DNA of 64,000 bases from Methanosphaerula palustris E1-9c (GTDB lineage Archaea > Halobacteriota > Methanomicrobia > Methanomicrobiales > Methanospirillaceae), in contig NC_011832.1 in NCBI RefSeq assembly GCF_000021965.1, forward strand, positions 1,302,001-1,366,000, written 5' to 3'. Every line of letters begins with the position of its first letter. Within the stretch, counting starts at the first letter, position 1. The notes beneath the pieces are model-generated. The model made no database searches. It worked only from the letters and a program-made list of their open reading frames with translations, and had not been told where the DNA came from. Shown one piece after another: positions 25,666 to 35,957 of this stretch. A program made the translations under genes and the position numbers.

Positions 25666-25924
25666 AAGTGACGTAGAACAGATCGCTGCGCTGGCTGATC
25701 TGAGGATACCGGAGGACCGAATGGGCACTTTTACCACCCAGTTCAACAGGATCCTCGAATATTTCGATATACTGGACCAGGTCGACGGTGAGGGTGGATC
25801 GATGGACCGTGGGGTGAATGTGATGCGTGAGGATCTGATCGTGCCGTCCCTGACCTCAGAGGAGGTCCTCTCCAATGCAGGTGGACAGGAGGATGGATTC
25901 ATCAGAGGACCGCGGGTGATGTGA
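25655..25924 (+). CDS. gatC: Glu-tRNA(Gln)/Asp-tRNA(Asn) amidotransferase subunit C
   Basis: 89 residues, normal for GatC. It has the family pattern IAALADLRIPEDRMGTFTTQF followed by ILEYFDILDQVD and the C-terminal MREDLIVPSLTSEEVLSNA. GatC wraps around the GatA/GatB interface and stabilises the complex. The start lies inside the end of the asparagine synthetase-like gene, and the stop overlaps the gatA start. Confidence 0.95.
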   Translation: MVLESDVEQIAALADLRIPEDRMGTFTTQFNRILEYFDILDQVDGEGGSMDRGVNVMREDLIVPSLTSEEVLSNAGGQEDGFIRGPRVM

Positions 25925-27225
25925 TGGCGGGTGAACAGGAGGACCAGTTCAACGCGTTCATCACCCGATGCACGACCGATAGGGATAAATCGGATCGGCA
26001 GAGGACCGGCCGGCTGGCCGGTCAGTACATCGCAGTCAAGGATAACATCACCACATCCGGGATCATGACCACCTGCGGTTCTGCGATCCTGAACGGATAT
26101 ATTCCCCCCTATGATGCGCATGTGATCACCAAAATAGTGAATGAAGGGGCGATCATCGCAGGGAAGACCAATATGGATGAGTTCGGGATGGGGACCACGA
26201 CAGAGAACAGTGCTTTTGGGCCGACCAGGAATCCGGTGAACCCGGAACGGGTGCCCGGCGGTTCTTCCGGCGGCTCGGCAGCTGCGGTGGCGGCCGGTCT
26301 GGTGCCGATGGCGCTCGGGACCGATACCGGCGGCTCGATTCGATGTCCTGCTTCGTTCTGTGGAATCGTGGGGCTCAAACCCACCTATAGTCGGGTCTCC
26401 CGGTACGGGCTGATCGCCTATGCCAATTCGCTCGAACAGATCGGACCGATGGCACGGACCGTGACCGGGGTATCGGACCTGATGCAGGTGATCGCCGGGT
26501 ATGATTCCCGGGACGCCACCTCCACCGATCATCCCTACCATCATACGCCCAGTGCAGATATCTCCGGAAAACGGATCGGGGTGCCGGAGGAGTTCTTCGG
26601 TACAGGGGTCGACGCCCACGTCGCCGAAACGGTCAGAAAGGCAATCGACCGGCTGGAGGCCGGCGGGGCTGAGATCGTCCCCTGCTCGATGAAGAGTATG
26701 GCCTATGCCCTGGCCGCCTATTATGTGATCTGTACCTCTGAGGCGAGTTCGAACCTGGCCAGGTATGACGGCGTCAGGTACGGCGTTCCGGTCGATACCA
26801 CACCTCAGTGGCACGACGCCTTTCGGGCGGTGCGTGGCGAAAGGTTCGGTCCGGAAGTGCAGCGCCGGATCCTGCTCGGCACCTTCGCCCTCTCTGCAGG
26901 CTATTATGGAAAGTACTATGCCAAGGCGCAGATCGCCAGGCAGCAGGTCCGGGCAGACTTCGACCGGCTCTTTCAGGAGGTCGATCTCCTTGCCGGGCCG
27001 ACGATGCCGACCGTGGCCTTCAGGCTCGGGGAGATGGCAGATCCGCTCTCGATGTACCTTGCGGACATCCTGACGGTGCCGGCGAACCTGGCCGGGGTGC
27101 CGGCGATCTCGGTGCCCTGCGGCACGGTCGACGGGATGCCGGTCGGTCTGCAGGTGATGGGGAGGCCGTTCGATGACGAAGGGGTCGTGGACGCTGCCTA
27201 TGCCTACGAACAGGGGGCGATCTGA
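25924..27225 (+). CDS. gatA: Glu-tRNA(Gln)/Asp-tRNA(Asn) amidotransferase subunit A
   Basis: 433 residues. It is an amidase-signature protein: Lys in AVKDNITTSG near residue 40, then GGSSGGSAAAVAAGLVPMA with the cis-Ser/Ser pair and LGTDTGGSIRCPASFCG holding the catalytic Ser nucleophile. It hydrolyses glutamine and passes ammonia to GatB. Start is the ATG at 25924, overlapping the gatC stop by one base; a GTG precedes it. Its stop overlaps the gatB start. In archaea GatCAB mainly makes Asn-tRNA, with GatDE serving Gln-tRNA. Confidence 0.97.
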   Translation: MAGEQEDQFNAFITRCTTDRDKSDRQRTGRLAGQYIAVKDNITTSGIMTTCGSAILNGYIPPYDAHVITKIVNEGAIIAGKTNMDEFGMGTTTENSAFGPTRNPVNPERVPGGSSGGSAAAVAAGLVPMALGTDTGGSIRCPASFCGIVGLKPTYSRVSRYGLIAYANSLEQIGPMARTVTGVSDLMQVIAGYDSRDATSTDHPYHHTPSADISGKRIGVPEEFFGTGVDAHVAETVRKAIDRLEAGGAEIVPCSMKSMAYALAAYYVICTSEASSNLARYDGVRYGVPVDTTPQWHDAFRAVRGERFGPEVQRRILLGTFALSAGYYGKYYAKAQIARQQVRADFDRLFQEVDLLAGPTMPTVAFRLGEMADPLSMYLADILTVPANLAGVPAISVPCGTVDGMPVGLQVMGRPFDDEGVVDAAYAYEQGAI

Positions 27226-28721
27226 TGGAGCAGGATACTCCGACCGGACAGGCCGTTTCGGCCTCTGAACGGGCGAAAGGGATGGTGATCATCGGGCTCG
27301 AGATCCACTGCCAGTTGAATACCGCCACCAAATTATTCTGCGGCTGTTCGACCGACTACCGTGACGACGGTCCGAACACGCACGTCTGCCCGGTCTGCCT
27401 CGGCCTTCCGGGGACGATGCCGGTGATCAATAAGAAAGCCGTGGAGTTCTCTCTGAAGGTTGCCAAGGCGTTCAACTGTGAGATCCCAGAAATCTGCGAG
27501 TTCTCACGGAAGAACTACTTCTATCCGGATCTCCCGAAGGGGTACCAGATCACCCAGTACGACAAACCTCTCGCCAACGGGGGATATGTCGAGATCGAGG
27601 GGGAAGACGGAGAGAAACGGGTCAGGCTGACCAGGATCCATATGGAAGAGGATCCAGGCCGGCTGGTCCACAAGGGCGGTGGCGATCGGGCCCGGTACAC
27701 GCAGATCGACTACAATCGGTCCGGTGTACCGCTCATCGAGATCGTCACCGAACCGGATCTCCGCTCCCCCAAGGAGGCGCGGAGGCTGTTGAACAAACTC
27801 CGGGCCACCCTTGAATACCTGAACGTCTTCGACAGTGAGAAGGAGGGATCGCTCCGGGTGGATGCGAACATCTCGATCAAAGGGAGCGAGCGGGTCGAGG
27901 TGAAGAATATCACCTCATATAAGGGCGTCGAAAAGGCACTCACCTTTGAGATCACCAGGCAGCGGAATATCATCCGGCGCGGACAGCAGGTGGAGCGGGA
28001 GACCCGCCACTTTGTCGAGACCCGCGGGATCACCACGGCCGGCCGGACCAAGGTGCAGGAGAACGACTATCGTTACTTCCCAGAGCCCGACCTGACGCCG
28101 CTTGCGGTGCGGGGCTGGCTCAAGGAGATCGAACTCCCTGAGCTTCCCGATGCACGGCGTGAACGGTTCGTCCAGCAGTATGGGGTCTCGCTGAATCATG
28201 CACGGACCCTGACCGGCGACCTGAAACTCGCCGAATTCTATGAGCAGGTCGCCGGCCTTGATCCGGTCCTCTCCGCGACCTGGGTGGCCGACACGCTTCT
28301 TGGAGAACTGAACTATCGGAATGCTCTGATCGGGATCGTCGATCCGGGTCAGTTCATCGAACTGATCACACTGCTCAAGCAGGAGACGATCACCGAGAAG
28401 TCGTGTGTCGAGGTGCTCAGGACCATGCTCGACCAGCTGGTGGAGACGAAACAGTCCGAGTCTCCGAAGCAGATCGTCGAACGGCTGAACCTCGCCAAAT
28501 CTGGCGGGGACGTCCTCTCGATCGCGATCAGCGAGGTGCTGGTCGAATGCCCGCAGGCGGTCCTCGACTATCAGAACGGGAAGAAAGGGGCCGGCAACTT
28601 CCTTGCCGGACAGGTGATGAAGAAGACACGGGGACGAGCAGATCCCAGGGAATTGAACAGGCTGCTTGCAGAAGCGATCGCTCTGCAGGAAGGGGTGACC
28701 GTTGCATCTGATAATCACTGA
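27225..28721 (+). CDS. gatB: Glu-tRNA(Gln)/Asp-tRNA(Asn) amidotransferase subunit B
   Basis: 498 residues. The GatB core has IGLEIHCQLNTATKLFCGCS with the zinc-site Cys pair, HVCPVCLGLPGTMPVIN and RKNYFYPDLPKGYQITQYD. The C-terminal 150 residues are the GatB/YqeY helical domain that holds the tRNA. It phosphorylates the misacylated tRNA and uses GatA-derived ammonia to make the amide. The gene overlaps gatA (TGATG) upstream and topA by 20 bases downstream. Confidence 0.97.
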   Translation: MEQDTPTGQAVSASERAKGMVIIGLEIHCQLNTATKLFCGCSTDYRDDGPNTHVCPVCLGLPGTMPVINKKAVEFSLKVAKAFNCEIPEICEFSRKNYFYPDLPKGYQITQYDKPLANGGYVEIEGEDGEKRVRLTRIHMEEDPGRLVHKGGGDRARYTQIDYNRSGVPLIEIVTEPDLRSPKEARRLLNKLRATLEYLNVFDSEKEGSLRVDANISIKGSERVEVKNITSYKGVEKALTFEITRQRNIIRRGQQVERETRHFVETRGITTAGRTKVQENDYRYFPEPDLTPLAVRGWLKEIELPELPDARRERFVQQYGVSLNHARTLTGDLKLAEFYEQVAGLDPVLSATWVADTLLGELNYRNALIGIVDPGQFIELITLLKQETITEKSCVEVLRTMLDQLVETKQSESPKQIVERLNLAKSGGDVLSIAISEVLVECPQAVLDYQNGKKGAGNFLAGQVMKKTRGRADPRELNRLLAEAIALQEGVTVASDNH

Positions 28722-31518
28722 AAAGAACATTGCGGCTGACAGAATAGCCCATATCCTCGCAGGAAAGACCTACGTCGAGGTGAAGAAGGACGGGGGGGTC
28801 AGTACCTACTCGTTCAACGACACGGTCGTGGTCGGTCTTCGGGGGCACGTGGTGGAGGTGGACTTCGAGCCAGGATACACCAACTGGCGGAGCGAGGTGA
28901 ACACTCCGAGATCCCTGATCTCGGCCAGGACCATCAAAGCGCCGACCGACAAGAAGATCGTCACGCTGATCCAGAAACTGACCAAAAAAGCCGACCATGT
29001 CACGATCGCGACTGATTTTGATACCGAGGGGGAACTGATCGGGAAGGAGACCTATGACCTCGTCAAGGCTGTCAAGCCGGATGTCAGGGTCGACCGGTCC
29101 CGGTTCAGTGCGATCACCGAGGAGGAGATCCAGACTGCGTTCGCTGCACCGGCCGAGCTTGATTTTGCTCTGGCTGCAGCCGGCGAGGCACGGCAACTGA
29201 TCGATCTGATCTGGGGAGCCTCGCTCACCCGGTTCATCAGCCTGGCCGCCCACCGCGGCGGCAAGAACATCCTCTCTGTCGGCAGGGTTCAGAGCCCGAC
29301 CCTTGCGATGATGGTCGACCGTGAGAAGGAGATCGAGGCGTTCGTGCCTGAACCCTACTGGGTGCTCACCGTCGATTCAAACAAGGACGGGGAGCCGGTG
29401 CTCGCCCGTCATACCACAGCACGGTTCACTGATGTGGCGATAGCAGAGGAGGCGAAAGAAGCCACCCGCGCCCCACTGATGGTGACCGAGGTGAAGGAGG
29501 GATCCAAGGTCGACCGTGCTCCGACTCCGTTCGATACCACAGGTTTCATCGTGGCCGCCGGCCGGCTCGGTTTCTCTGCCGCGAACGCGATGCGGATCGC
29601 AGAGGATCTGTACATGCACGGGTACATTTCGTATCCCCGTACAGACAACACCATCTATCCCAGGTCGCTCGATCTGAATGGCGTCCTCAAGACGCTGCAG
29701 AAGACCGAACTCTCGTCTGCTGTCATATGGGTTATGGCCAATCGGAGACCAGTGCCGACCCAGGGTAAGAAGTCCACCACCGACCACCCGCCAATCCACC
29801 CAAGTGGAGCGGCGACCAGGGCCGAACTCGGCGACGAGCGGTGGAAGATCTATGAACTGGTAGTCCGCCGGTTCCTCGCGACTCTCTCCCCTGATGCCCG
29901 CTGGATGACGATGAAGGTCCTCTTTACGGCTGGAAATGAGCCGTACACCACCACCGGAGCGACTCTGCTCGAGGCTGGATGGCGGACTGTCTACCCCTAC
30001 AGCGATGCGACCGAACACCCGCTCCCGCGCTTTGCGGTCGGCGATAGCCTGCCGATCGAGCAGGTGAACCTCGACCGGAAGGAGACCCAGCCGCCGCCCC
30101 GGTACACCCAGAGCAGGCTGATCCAGCAGATGGAAGAACTCGGGCTCGGAACCAAGAGTACCCGGCACGAGGTGATCGGGAAACTGGTCGGCCGGAAATA
30201 TATCGAAGGGAATCCGCTCAGGCCGACGCTGGTCGGACGGGCCGTGATCGAGTCGCTCGAAGACCATGCGGCTGCCATCACCCGACCGGACATGACCCAG
30301 ACGATCGATGCACATATGCAGCAGATCAAAGAGCGGAAGCGGACACGCGATGATGTGGTGACCGAATCGCGGGCCATGCTGAACCGTGCGTTCGACGAAC
30401 TGGAGGAGCACCAGAGTCAGATCGGTGAGGATATCATGGGGAGGACCGTCGAGGAGATGATCCTCGGCCCCTGTCCTGTCTGTGGGAGCGATCTCCGGAT
30501 CCATCATATCCGGAACAGCAGCCAGTTCATCGGATGCACCCGGTATCCGGACTGCCGGTTCAACATCGGACTGCCCCTGACCCAGTGGGGATGGGCGATC
30601 AGGACCGATACGGTCTGCCCAACCCATCACCTGAACCATGTCAGGTTGATCGCCAAAGGGTCCAGGCCCTGGGATATCGGCTGCCCGCTCTGTCACCATA
30701 TCGAATCCAATCAGGAGACGATGGTGCTGATCCCCTCGATGACCGAGGAGATACTCGGACGGTTGCAGCAGCATCACATCTATACCGTTCATGAAGTCGC
30801 CGATGCACCCCCTGAGGCGCTCGCCTCCGCGGCAGAGATTTCATCAACAGCGGCGGAACACCTGAAGTCTGAAGGAGAAGCGGTCCTTGGACTCCTCCGG
30901 CTCCGCTCAGAACTGCGAAAATTTGTCAGAAAGCAGGTTCCACCCCGGCGCGGCAGGAGTCATGCCAAGATCATGAAGCATCTCCATGCGAACGGTATCA
31001 ATACGATCGCCGACCTCGCAAAGGCGGACCCGACCCTGCTTCGGACAGCAGGGGTCGGGGAGAAGGAGGTGACATCCCTCCTTATGCAGGCGAAGGAGTA
31101 CTGCAACGACAAGACGTTGCGTGCCATCGGAGTGCCGGCGATCAGCCTCAAAAAGTACTATGCCGCAGGAATCCAGAGTCCCGAGGATTTCTGCAGGTAT
31201 CATCCGGTCTATCTGAGTGTCAAGACCGGAATCAGTCCGGACACCACGTTCCGGCATGCAGAGATGGTCTGCATCGCCCAGAACAGACCGGTGCCCCGCA
31301 AAGTGACCAGGGCAATGCTCGAACGGGGGCGTGCCGAACTATTGACGATTCCCGGGCTTGGGGAGACGACGATCGAGAAGCTGTACAGCGGCGGCGTGAT
31401 CGACGGCATGACCCTTGCCTCTGCAGATCCTGCGGCGCTGGCCAGCCATTCCGGGATCCCGCTCAAGAAGGTACAGGAATTTCAATCGCGGCTCCCTGGT
31501 TCCTCTCAGGCCAGTTGA
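28702..31518 (+). CDS. topA: DNA topoisomerase I (type IA, archaeal)
   Basis: 938 residues. TOPRIM at the N-terminus (LIITEKNIAADRIAHIL ... TDFDTEGELIG), type IA core with catalytic Tyr in YISYPRTDNTIYP, and a zinc finger with four Cys near residues 592-614 (CPVCGSDLRIHH ... CTRYPDC). The tail is longer than in the minimal enzyme and contains two helix-hairpin-helix regions (HANGINTIADLAKADPTLL and IPGLGETTIEKLYSGGV). It relaxes negatively supercoiled DNA. The start is a TTG at 28702 with GGGGTGA just upstream, inside gatB; no ATG would keep the essential ITEKN motif. Confidence 0.95.
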   Translation: MHLIITEKNIAADRIAHILAGKTYVEVKKDGGVSTYSFNDTVVVGLRGHVVEVDFEPGYTNWRSEVNTPRSLISARTIKAPTDKKIVTLIQKLTKKADHVTIATDFDTEGELIGKETYDLVKAVKPDVRVDRSRFSAITEEEIQTAFAAPAELDFALAAAGEARQLIDLIWGASLTRFISLAAHRGGKNILSVGRVQSPTLAMMVDREKEIEAFVPEPYWVLTVDSNKDGEPVLARHTTARFTDVAIAEEAKEATRAPLMVTEVKEGSKVDRAPTPFDTTGFIVAAGRLGFSAANAMRIAEDLYMHGYISYPRTDNTIYPRSLDLNGVLKTLQKTELSSAVIWVMANRRPVPTQGKKSTTDHPPIHPSGAATRAELGDERWKIYELVVRRFLATLSPDARWMTMKVLFTAGNEPYTTTGATLLEAGWRTVYPYSDATEHPLPRFAVGDSLPIEQVNLDRKETQPPPRYTQSRLIQQMEELGLGTKSTRHEVIGKLVGRKYIEGNPLRPTLVGRAVIESLEDHAAAITRPDMTQTIDAHMQQIKERKRTRDDVVTESRAMLNRAFDELEEHQSQIGEDIMGRTVEEMILGPCPVCGSDLRIHHIRNSSQFIGCTRYPDCRFNIGLPLTQWGWAIRTDTVCPTHHLNHVRLIAKGSRPWDIGCPLCHHIESNQETMVLIPSMTEEILGRLQQHHIYTVHEVADAPPEALASAAEISSTAAEHLKSEGEAVLGLLRLRSELRKFVRKQVPPRRGRSHAKIMKHLHANGINTIADLAKADPTLLRTAGVGEKEVTSLLMQAKEYCNDKTLRAIGVPAISLKKYYAAGIQSPEDFCRYHPVYLSVKTGISPDTTFRHAEMVCIAQNRPVPRKVTRAMLERGRAELLTIPGLGETTIEKLYSGGVIDGMTLASADPAALASHSGIPLKKVQEFQSRLPGSSQAS

Positions 31519-31597
31519 TCTGACAGGGTTTTGCCCACCCAGGACCGATCATTGAAAGTGGAAGTGGATCGAAGTATACAGTACCAGTGTGGATATC

Positions 31598-32284
31598 ATG
31601 CAGAATCGATGGAAAGACTGGGTCCATGTGACCAAACTGGACCCTGACAAGTCCCTTCCCCCGGCGGTGATCGACGAGATCGCGACCAGCGGGACCGATG
31701 CGCTGATGCTATCGGGGACACTGAATGTGACGATAGAGAATCTCGGCCATCTCTTCAAACAGGTGGCCCAGTACGGCCTTCCGCTGGTCGTGGAGCCGGC
31801 GGGGCCTGAAGCGGTTCTCTGCGAAGGGATCGACCTGCTCTTCGTGCCGAGTGTGATGAACTCAAACAGTGTCCAGTGGATCGTTGGAAAACACCAGCAG
31901 TGGGCTCAACAAAGTTCGATCCGCTGGGATAAGGTCATACCTGAAGCGTATATCGTCCTGAATTCGTCCTCCTCGGTCGGAAAGGTGACCGGTGCCGACT
32001 GTGGACTGACTCCTGCAGAGGCGGCAGCGTACGCGTCGGTCGCCGACCATTACTTCCGCTTCCCGATTGTGTACGTCGAGTACAGCGGCATGTACGGCGA
32101 CCCGAAGATGGTGAGGTCGATCGCCGAGGTCGTCGACCGCGCGATCCTGTATTATGGCGGCGGGATCTCGTCGGCAGATAAGGCCGCTGAGATGGGCAGA
32201 TGGGCCGACACGATCGTGGTTGGAAATGCGGTCTATGACCTCGGTCCCGACGTGCTCCGGGCGACCGTCAAGGCAGTTCAGTAA
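31598..32284 (+). CDS. Geranylgeranylglyceryl phosphate synthase
   Basis: 228 residues from the ATG at 31598 (a GTG at 31589 is in frame). A TIM barrel of the GGGPS/PcrB family: HVTKLDPDKSLP, the substrate loop YVEYSGMYGDP and the phosphate-binding YYGGGISSADKA and IVVGNAVYDL. It makes the first ether bond of archaeal membrane lipids from sn-glycerol-1-phosphate and geranylgeranyl diphosphate. This alone marks the genome as archaeal. It is probably co-transcribed with the methylase gene three bases downstream. Confidence 0.95.
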   Translation: MQNRWKDWVHVTKLDPDKSLPPAVIDEIATSGTDALMLSGTLNVTIENLGHLFKQVAQYGLPLVVEPAGPEAVLCEGIDLLFVPSVMNSNSVQWIVGKHQQWAQQSSIRWDKVIPEAYIVLNSSSSVGKVTGADCGLTPAEAAAYASVADHYFRFPIVYVEYSGMYGDPKMVRSIAEVVDRAILYYGGGISSADKAAEMGRWADTIVVGNAVYDLGPDVLRATVKAVQ

Positions 32285-32287
32285 CCC

Positions 32288-33037
32288 ATGCCAGAGGTAC
32301 AGATCGTTCTGGTCGAGCCCCTGTATGAGGGGAATGTCGGTTCGGTCGCCAGGGTCATGAAGAACTTCGGGTTCTCGCGGCTGGTGCTGATCAACCCGTG
32401 CCCGCTCGGCAACGAGGCGAGGGCGAGGGCTTCCCATGCACAGGACCTGCTGGATTCGGCCAGGGTCTGTTCCCTTGAGGAGGTGTACGCAGAGAGTGCG
32501 CTCACCATCGCGACCACCGGAGAGTTGAGCAAGACCATCTGCAACCCGATGCGGATGCCGTACTATGAACCATCCGAGATCAGGTCAATGATCGCAGAGA
32601 TCGACGGGACGATCTCGATCCTCTTCGGTCGCGAGAACTGGGGGCTGAACAACGGTGAGGTGGCGGCCAGCGACCTGATCTGCACCATCCCGACCTCGCC
32701 GGAGTACCCGATTCTGAACCTATCGCATGCGGTGGGGCTCGTCTGTTATGAACTCGCGCATCTCCCGCGCGGCATTTACCTGCTGGCGGATCGGTTCGAG
32801 ATGACCTGCCTGTACGATCACATCTCGTCGTTCCTCGATCAGATCGATCATCCTCCCTATAAGCGCGAGGTGACGATGCTGACGATCCGGCGGCTGCTGG
32901 CCAGGACACAGATGACCCCCCGCGAGGTCTCGACCCTGCACGGGCTTCTTCGTAGGACCGAATGGTACCTGAACGGGGGCCAGCAGGTTTTTTCTGAAGA
33001 GGCACCGGCGGACTTCACCGACCCGGGAACAGAATAA
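32288..33037 (+). CDS. SpoU-family RNA methyltransferase, TrmJ-like
   Basis: 249 residues. The SPOUT trefoil-knot motifs are clear: PLYEGNVGSVARVMKNFGF (motif 1), FGRENWGLNNGEV (motif 2) and YPILNLSHAVGLVCYEL (motif 3). The C-terminal 70 residues form the helical extension of TrmJ-type enzymes, which 2'-O-methylate nucleotide 32 of tRNAs. The exact target cannot be read from sequence. It sits between the GGGPS and dCTP deaminase genes on the same strand. Confidence 0.9.
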   Translation: MPEVQIVLVEPLYEGNVGSVARVMKNFGFSRLVLINPCPLGNEARARASHAQDLLDSARVCSLEEVYAESALTIATTGELSKTICNPMRMPYYEPSEIRSMIAEIDGTISILFGRENWGLNNGEVAASDLICTIPTSPEYPILNLSHAVGLVCYELAHLPRGIYLLADRFEMTCLYDHISSFLDQIDHPPYKREVTMLTIRRLLARTQMTPREVSTLHGLLRRTEWYLNGGQQVFSEEAPADFTDPGTE

Positions 33038-33070
33038 CTCTTCTACTCTTCTTCACCAATAACTAATTGA

Positions 33071-33631
33071 ATGATTCTCGTCGACTGGCAGATTATGGAC
33101 CGGATCAGCCGCGGGCAGATCAAGGTCGAACCGTTTGAACCCGGCCTTATCCAGCCGAATTCGCTCGATATCAGGCTTGGCGATCACTTTGTCTGGTATG
33201 TTCCGGGCGACCGCGTCATCGATCCGTATGATAAAGAGAGCGTGACCGCTGAGGTGGAGGAGATGAACGCGAACGAGGTGATCCTCTATCCGGGTCAGTT
33301 CATGCTCGCCGAGACCAAGGAGGTGCTCTCCCTCCCCGACAATGTCGTCGCAAGTATCGAAGGAAAGAGCAGCATCGCCCGGCTCGGGATTGAACTTCAC
33401 CAGACCGGCGGCTGGATCGATGCAGGGTTCATCGGTTCGATCACCCTGGAGATGTGCAATGTCAATCAGCGGCCGGTGAAGATGTATGCCGGGATGCCGA
33501 TCGGGCAGCTGGTCTTCTATACCACAGAGCGGGCAGAGCAGCCGTATAACCTGAAGCAGGATGCGAAGTACCAGGGGCAGCGACAGGCCACCCTCTCGCG
33601 GTACCATGAAAACCAGCGGTTCATTCAGTGA
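33071..33631 (+). CDS. dcd: dCTP deaminase
   Basis: 186 residues. Conserved segments are [24 protein letters not shown] and [17 protein letters not shown] with the catalytic Glu, and the C-terminal QLVFYTTE. It deaminates dCTP to dUTP for dTMP synthesis. Archaeal members may also have dUTPase activity (as in Methanocaldococcus); the sequence does not decide this. Start is an ATG 33 bases behind the methylase gene. Confidence 0.93.
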   Translation: MILVDWQIMDRISRGQIKVEPFEPGLIQPNSLDIRLGDHFVWYVPGDRVIDPYDKESVTAEVEEMNANEVILYPGQFMLAETKEVLSLPDNVVASIEGKSSIARLGIELHQTGGWIDAGFIGSITLEMCNVNQRPVKMYAGMPIGQLVFYTTERAEQPYNLKQDAKYQGQRQATLSRYHENQRFIQ

Positions 33632-33689
33632 ATATATACCGCATGAGTTCCCATATTATAACGATTATTTTTCCTGGTGAGAGTGAAAT

Positions 33690-35519
33690 ATGCGACTTCT
33701 CCTGATACATTCTGATTATATCGAATACGAGGCGCAGAAGAAGACCAAGATGGCAGAGGCCGACCCGGTTCCTAAGGACGGGATGACCGAGGCCCTGACT
33801 GTCTTCACTGCTGTCGAGGCGGTGGACGAGGAGGATATCGATGACGTGGTGGCACAGTCGGTGGCAGAGATCGAGAAGACTGCAACCCAGCTTGCGGTGA
33901 AGAATCTGCTGATCTATCCGTATGCTCATCTCTCTTCAGATCTCTCATCCCCGGAGGCGGCGGTGGCCGCGCTCAGCGCGATCGAGAGGAGACTGAATGA
34001 GACCGGTCGATATGAGGTGAAGAGGGCTCCATTCGGCTGGTACAAGAAGTTCAAACTCTCATGCAAGGGGCACCCGCTCTCCGAGCTCTCCAAGACGATC
34101 GTTCCGGGCGCCGGGGCTGCGGTCAAGGAGAAGAAGGAGGTCACCCACGAGTTCTTTGTGATGACCCCCGACGGCGAACGCCACGAGACCGGCGAGTTCC
34201 TCGAAGGCAGATTCGGTGCGCTGGTGAAGAAGGAGATCGGAATCGCCGAGCCTGTCGGCGGCGAACCGATCCATGTCGACCTGATGCGGTCAAAGGAACT
34301 GGTCGACTATGAGCCGGCCAGCGATGTCGGAAACCTCCGCTGGTTGCCCCGCGGGAAGATCGTCCGGGACCTGCTGGCAGATTATGTGCTGCATATGGTC
34401 CTCGAGTATGGTGGTTCTCCGGTGGAGACGCCGGTGATGTACGATCTCGGCGACAAGGCGATCTATGAGCATGCCGACAAGTTCGGGGAACGGCAGTACC
34501 GGTTCAAGAGCGGAAACCGGAACATGATGCTCCGGTTTGCAGCCTGTTTCGGGATGTTCTCGATCATGCGGGACATGCACATCTCCCCGAACACCCTTCC
34601 GATCAAGATGTACGAACTCTCCACCTACTCGTTCCGGCATGAACAGCGTGGCGAGGTGATCGGACTCAAACGGCTCCGTGCGTTTACGATGCCCGACATG
34701 CACAGCCTCTGCCTCGATATGGAGGGGGCGCTGCATTGCTTTGAGGAGCAGCTCCGGCTCGGCTGGAAGTCGGGAGAGGACTTCGAGACAGAACTGGTCG
34801 GGGTCTTCCGGTGTACCAGGGGGTTCTATGAGAAGTATGAAAACTGGGTGAAGAGTATCGTCGCCGAGTCACGGGTGCCGATGTTGATCGAGATCCTCAG
34901 CGACCGGGTCCATTACTGGATCGCCAAGGTCGACCTGGCTGCGATCGACGGGCAGGGACGGCCGATCGAGAACCCGACGGTTCAGATCGATGTCGAGTCC
35001 TCGACCCGGTTCGACATCAAGTATCACCTGGATGGAGAGGTCGTCCACCCTCCAATCCTCCACTGTTCGCCGACCGGTTCGATCGAGCGGGTGATTTGCG
35101 CCCTCCTTGAGAACACCGCCAACCAGTCGGTCCCTCAGCTTCCGGCCTGGCTTGCACCGACGCAGGTACGGCTGATCCCGGTTGCCGAGCGGCACACGTC
35201 ATTCGCTGACGAACTCTGCACTCGTCTGAACAAGGCACAGATCCGGACAGACCTTGACGACCGCGAAGAGAGCGTCGGCAAGAAGGTCCGGGAGGCCGGC
35301 ATGGACTGGGTCCCCTATGTGATCGTGATCGGGGATGCTGAGATGGAGACGGGAAAACTGACGGTCACCATCCGGAAGCTCTCTGAGCCGAGGGTTCCGC
35401 ACAAGGAACAGCTGGACGTTGAGGAACTGATCACGCTGGTCAGGACCAGCACCGATGGGATGCCGTTCCGCCCGCTCTATACGACGCGCAACCTCTCCAA
35501 GAAGCCCCGGTATATCTGA
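33690..35519 (+). CDS. thrS: Threonyl-tRNA synthetase, archaeal type
   Basis: 609 residues. The N-terminus ([20 protein letters not shown]) is the archaeal D-tyrosyl-tRNA deacylase-like editing domain, which replaces the bacterial TGS/N2 domains. The class II core includes [24 protein letters not shown] with zinc Cys, [16 protein letters not shown] (motif 2 region) and [14 protein letters not shown] (motif 3). The anticodon-binding domain fills the last 110 residues ([16 protein letters not shown]). It makes Thr-tRNA and clears Ser-tRNA(Thr) by the archaeal domain. Confidence 0.97.
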   Translation: MRLLLIHSDYIEYEAQKKTKMAEADPVPKDGMTEALTVFTAVEAVDEEDIDDVVAQSVAEIEKTATQLAVKNLLIYPYAHLSSDLSSPEAAVAALSAIERRLNETGRYEVKRAPFGWYKKFKLSCKGHPLSELSKTIVPGAGAAVKEKKEVTHEFFVMTPDGERHETGEFLEGRFGALVKKEIGIAEPVGGEPIHVDLMRSKELVDYEPASDVGNLRWLPRGKIVRDLLADYVLHMVLEYGGSPVETPVMYDLGDKAIYEHADKFGERQYRFKSGNRNMMLRFAACFGMFSIMRDMHISPNTLPIKMYELSTYSFRHEQRGEVIGLKRLRAFTMPDMHSLCLDMEGALHCFEEQLRLGWKSGEDFETELVGVFRCTRGFYEKYENWVKSIVAESRVPMLIEILSDRVHYWIAKVDLAAIDGQGRPIENPTVQIDVESSTRFDIKYHLDGEVVHPPILHCSPTGSIERVICALLENTANQSVPQLPAWLAPTQVRLIPVAERHTSFADELCTRLNKAQIRTDLDDREESVGKKVREAGMDWVPYVIVIGDAEMETGKLTVTIRKLSEPRVPHKEQLDVEELITLVRTSTDGMPFRPLYTTRNLSKKPRYI

Positions 35520-35957
35520 ATAAATCGGATATCATCCTTTTTTTACCACAGATATATTCCAGGAAGTGTACTGTTTAAGGCCAGGTTAAGTATGCAGTCG
35601 CCTCACTGGATATTTTGTGGAGTGGATCTTTTATTTCCGATGTATCAGGCGCATACTCTGGAAAAAATGAAGAGTCCTTTGATTTTTGGTGAGTTTTTAC
35701 CCCTGGACTGTGCCGTTGACGAGTATAATCTTTCTGACTTGGTGGGTTCACGATTCCATCCTATGTCGATTCTTTTTAGTTTGGACAATGTATGCAAATT
35801 TTTGGACATTGGATTACTTTTGAAGAATGGATGTAAAAATTAAATAGCATTGGATAATAGTCGGGTATACCTGGATGAGTTCAGATTTCATTCATGATAA
35901 GATCTGAAACCATCTGGAAAAAAGATCGAATGAAAACGAAAAAATGGATGTAAGGAT
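35520..35957. other. AT-rich intergenic region before the corrinoid cluster
   Basis: A T-run at 35536-35545 after thrS could end that transcript. The rest is much AT-richer than the housekeeping genes. An 83-codon ORF (35592-35843) has a weak AAGG upstream and no recognisable motif; I leave it uncalled. The word AATGGATGTAA occurs twice (about 35826 and 35944), the second containing part of the ribosome binding region of the corrinoid gene. The promoter of the corrinoid cluster must lie here. Confidence 0.45.

Noticed and set aside
29377-30792. 471-codon minus-strand ORF opposite topA
   Set aside because: It mirrors the codon structure of topA, which has all type IA motifs; no ribosome binding site or recognisable domain in the antisense product.
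35592-35843. 83-codon ORF before the corrinoid gene
   Set aside because: Weak upstream signal, no recognised motif and AT-rich intergenic composition; cannot be supported as a gene.
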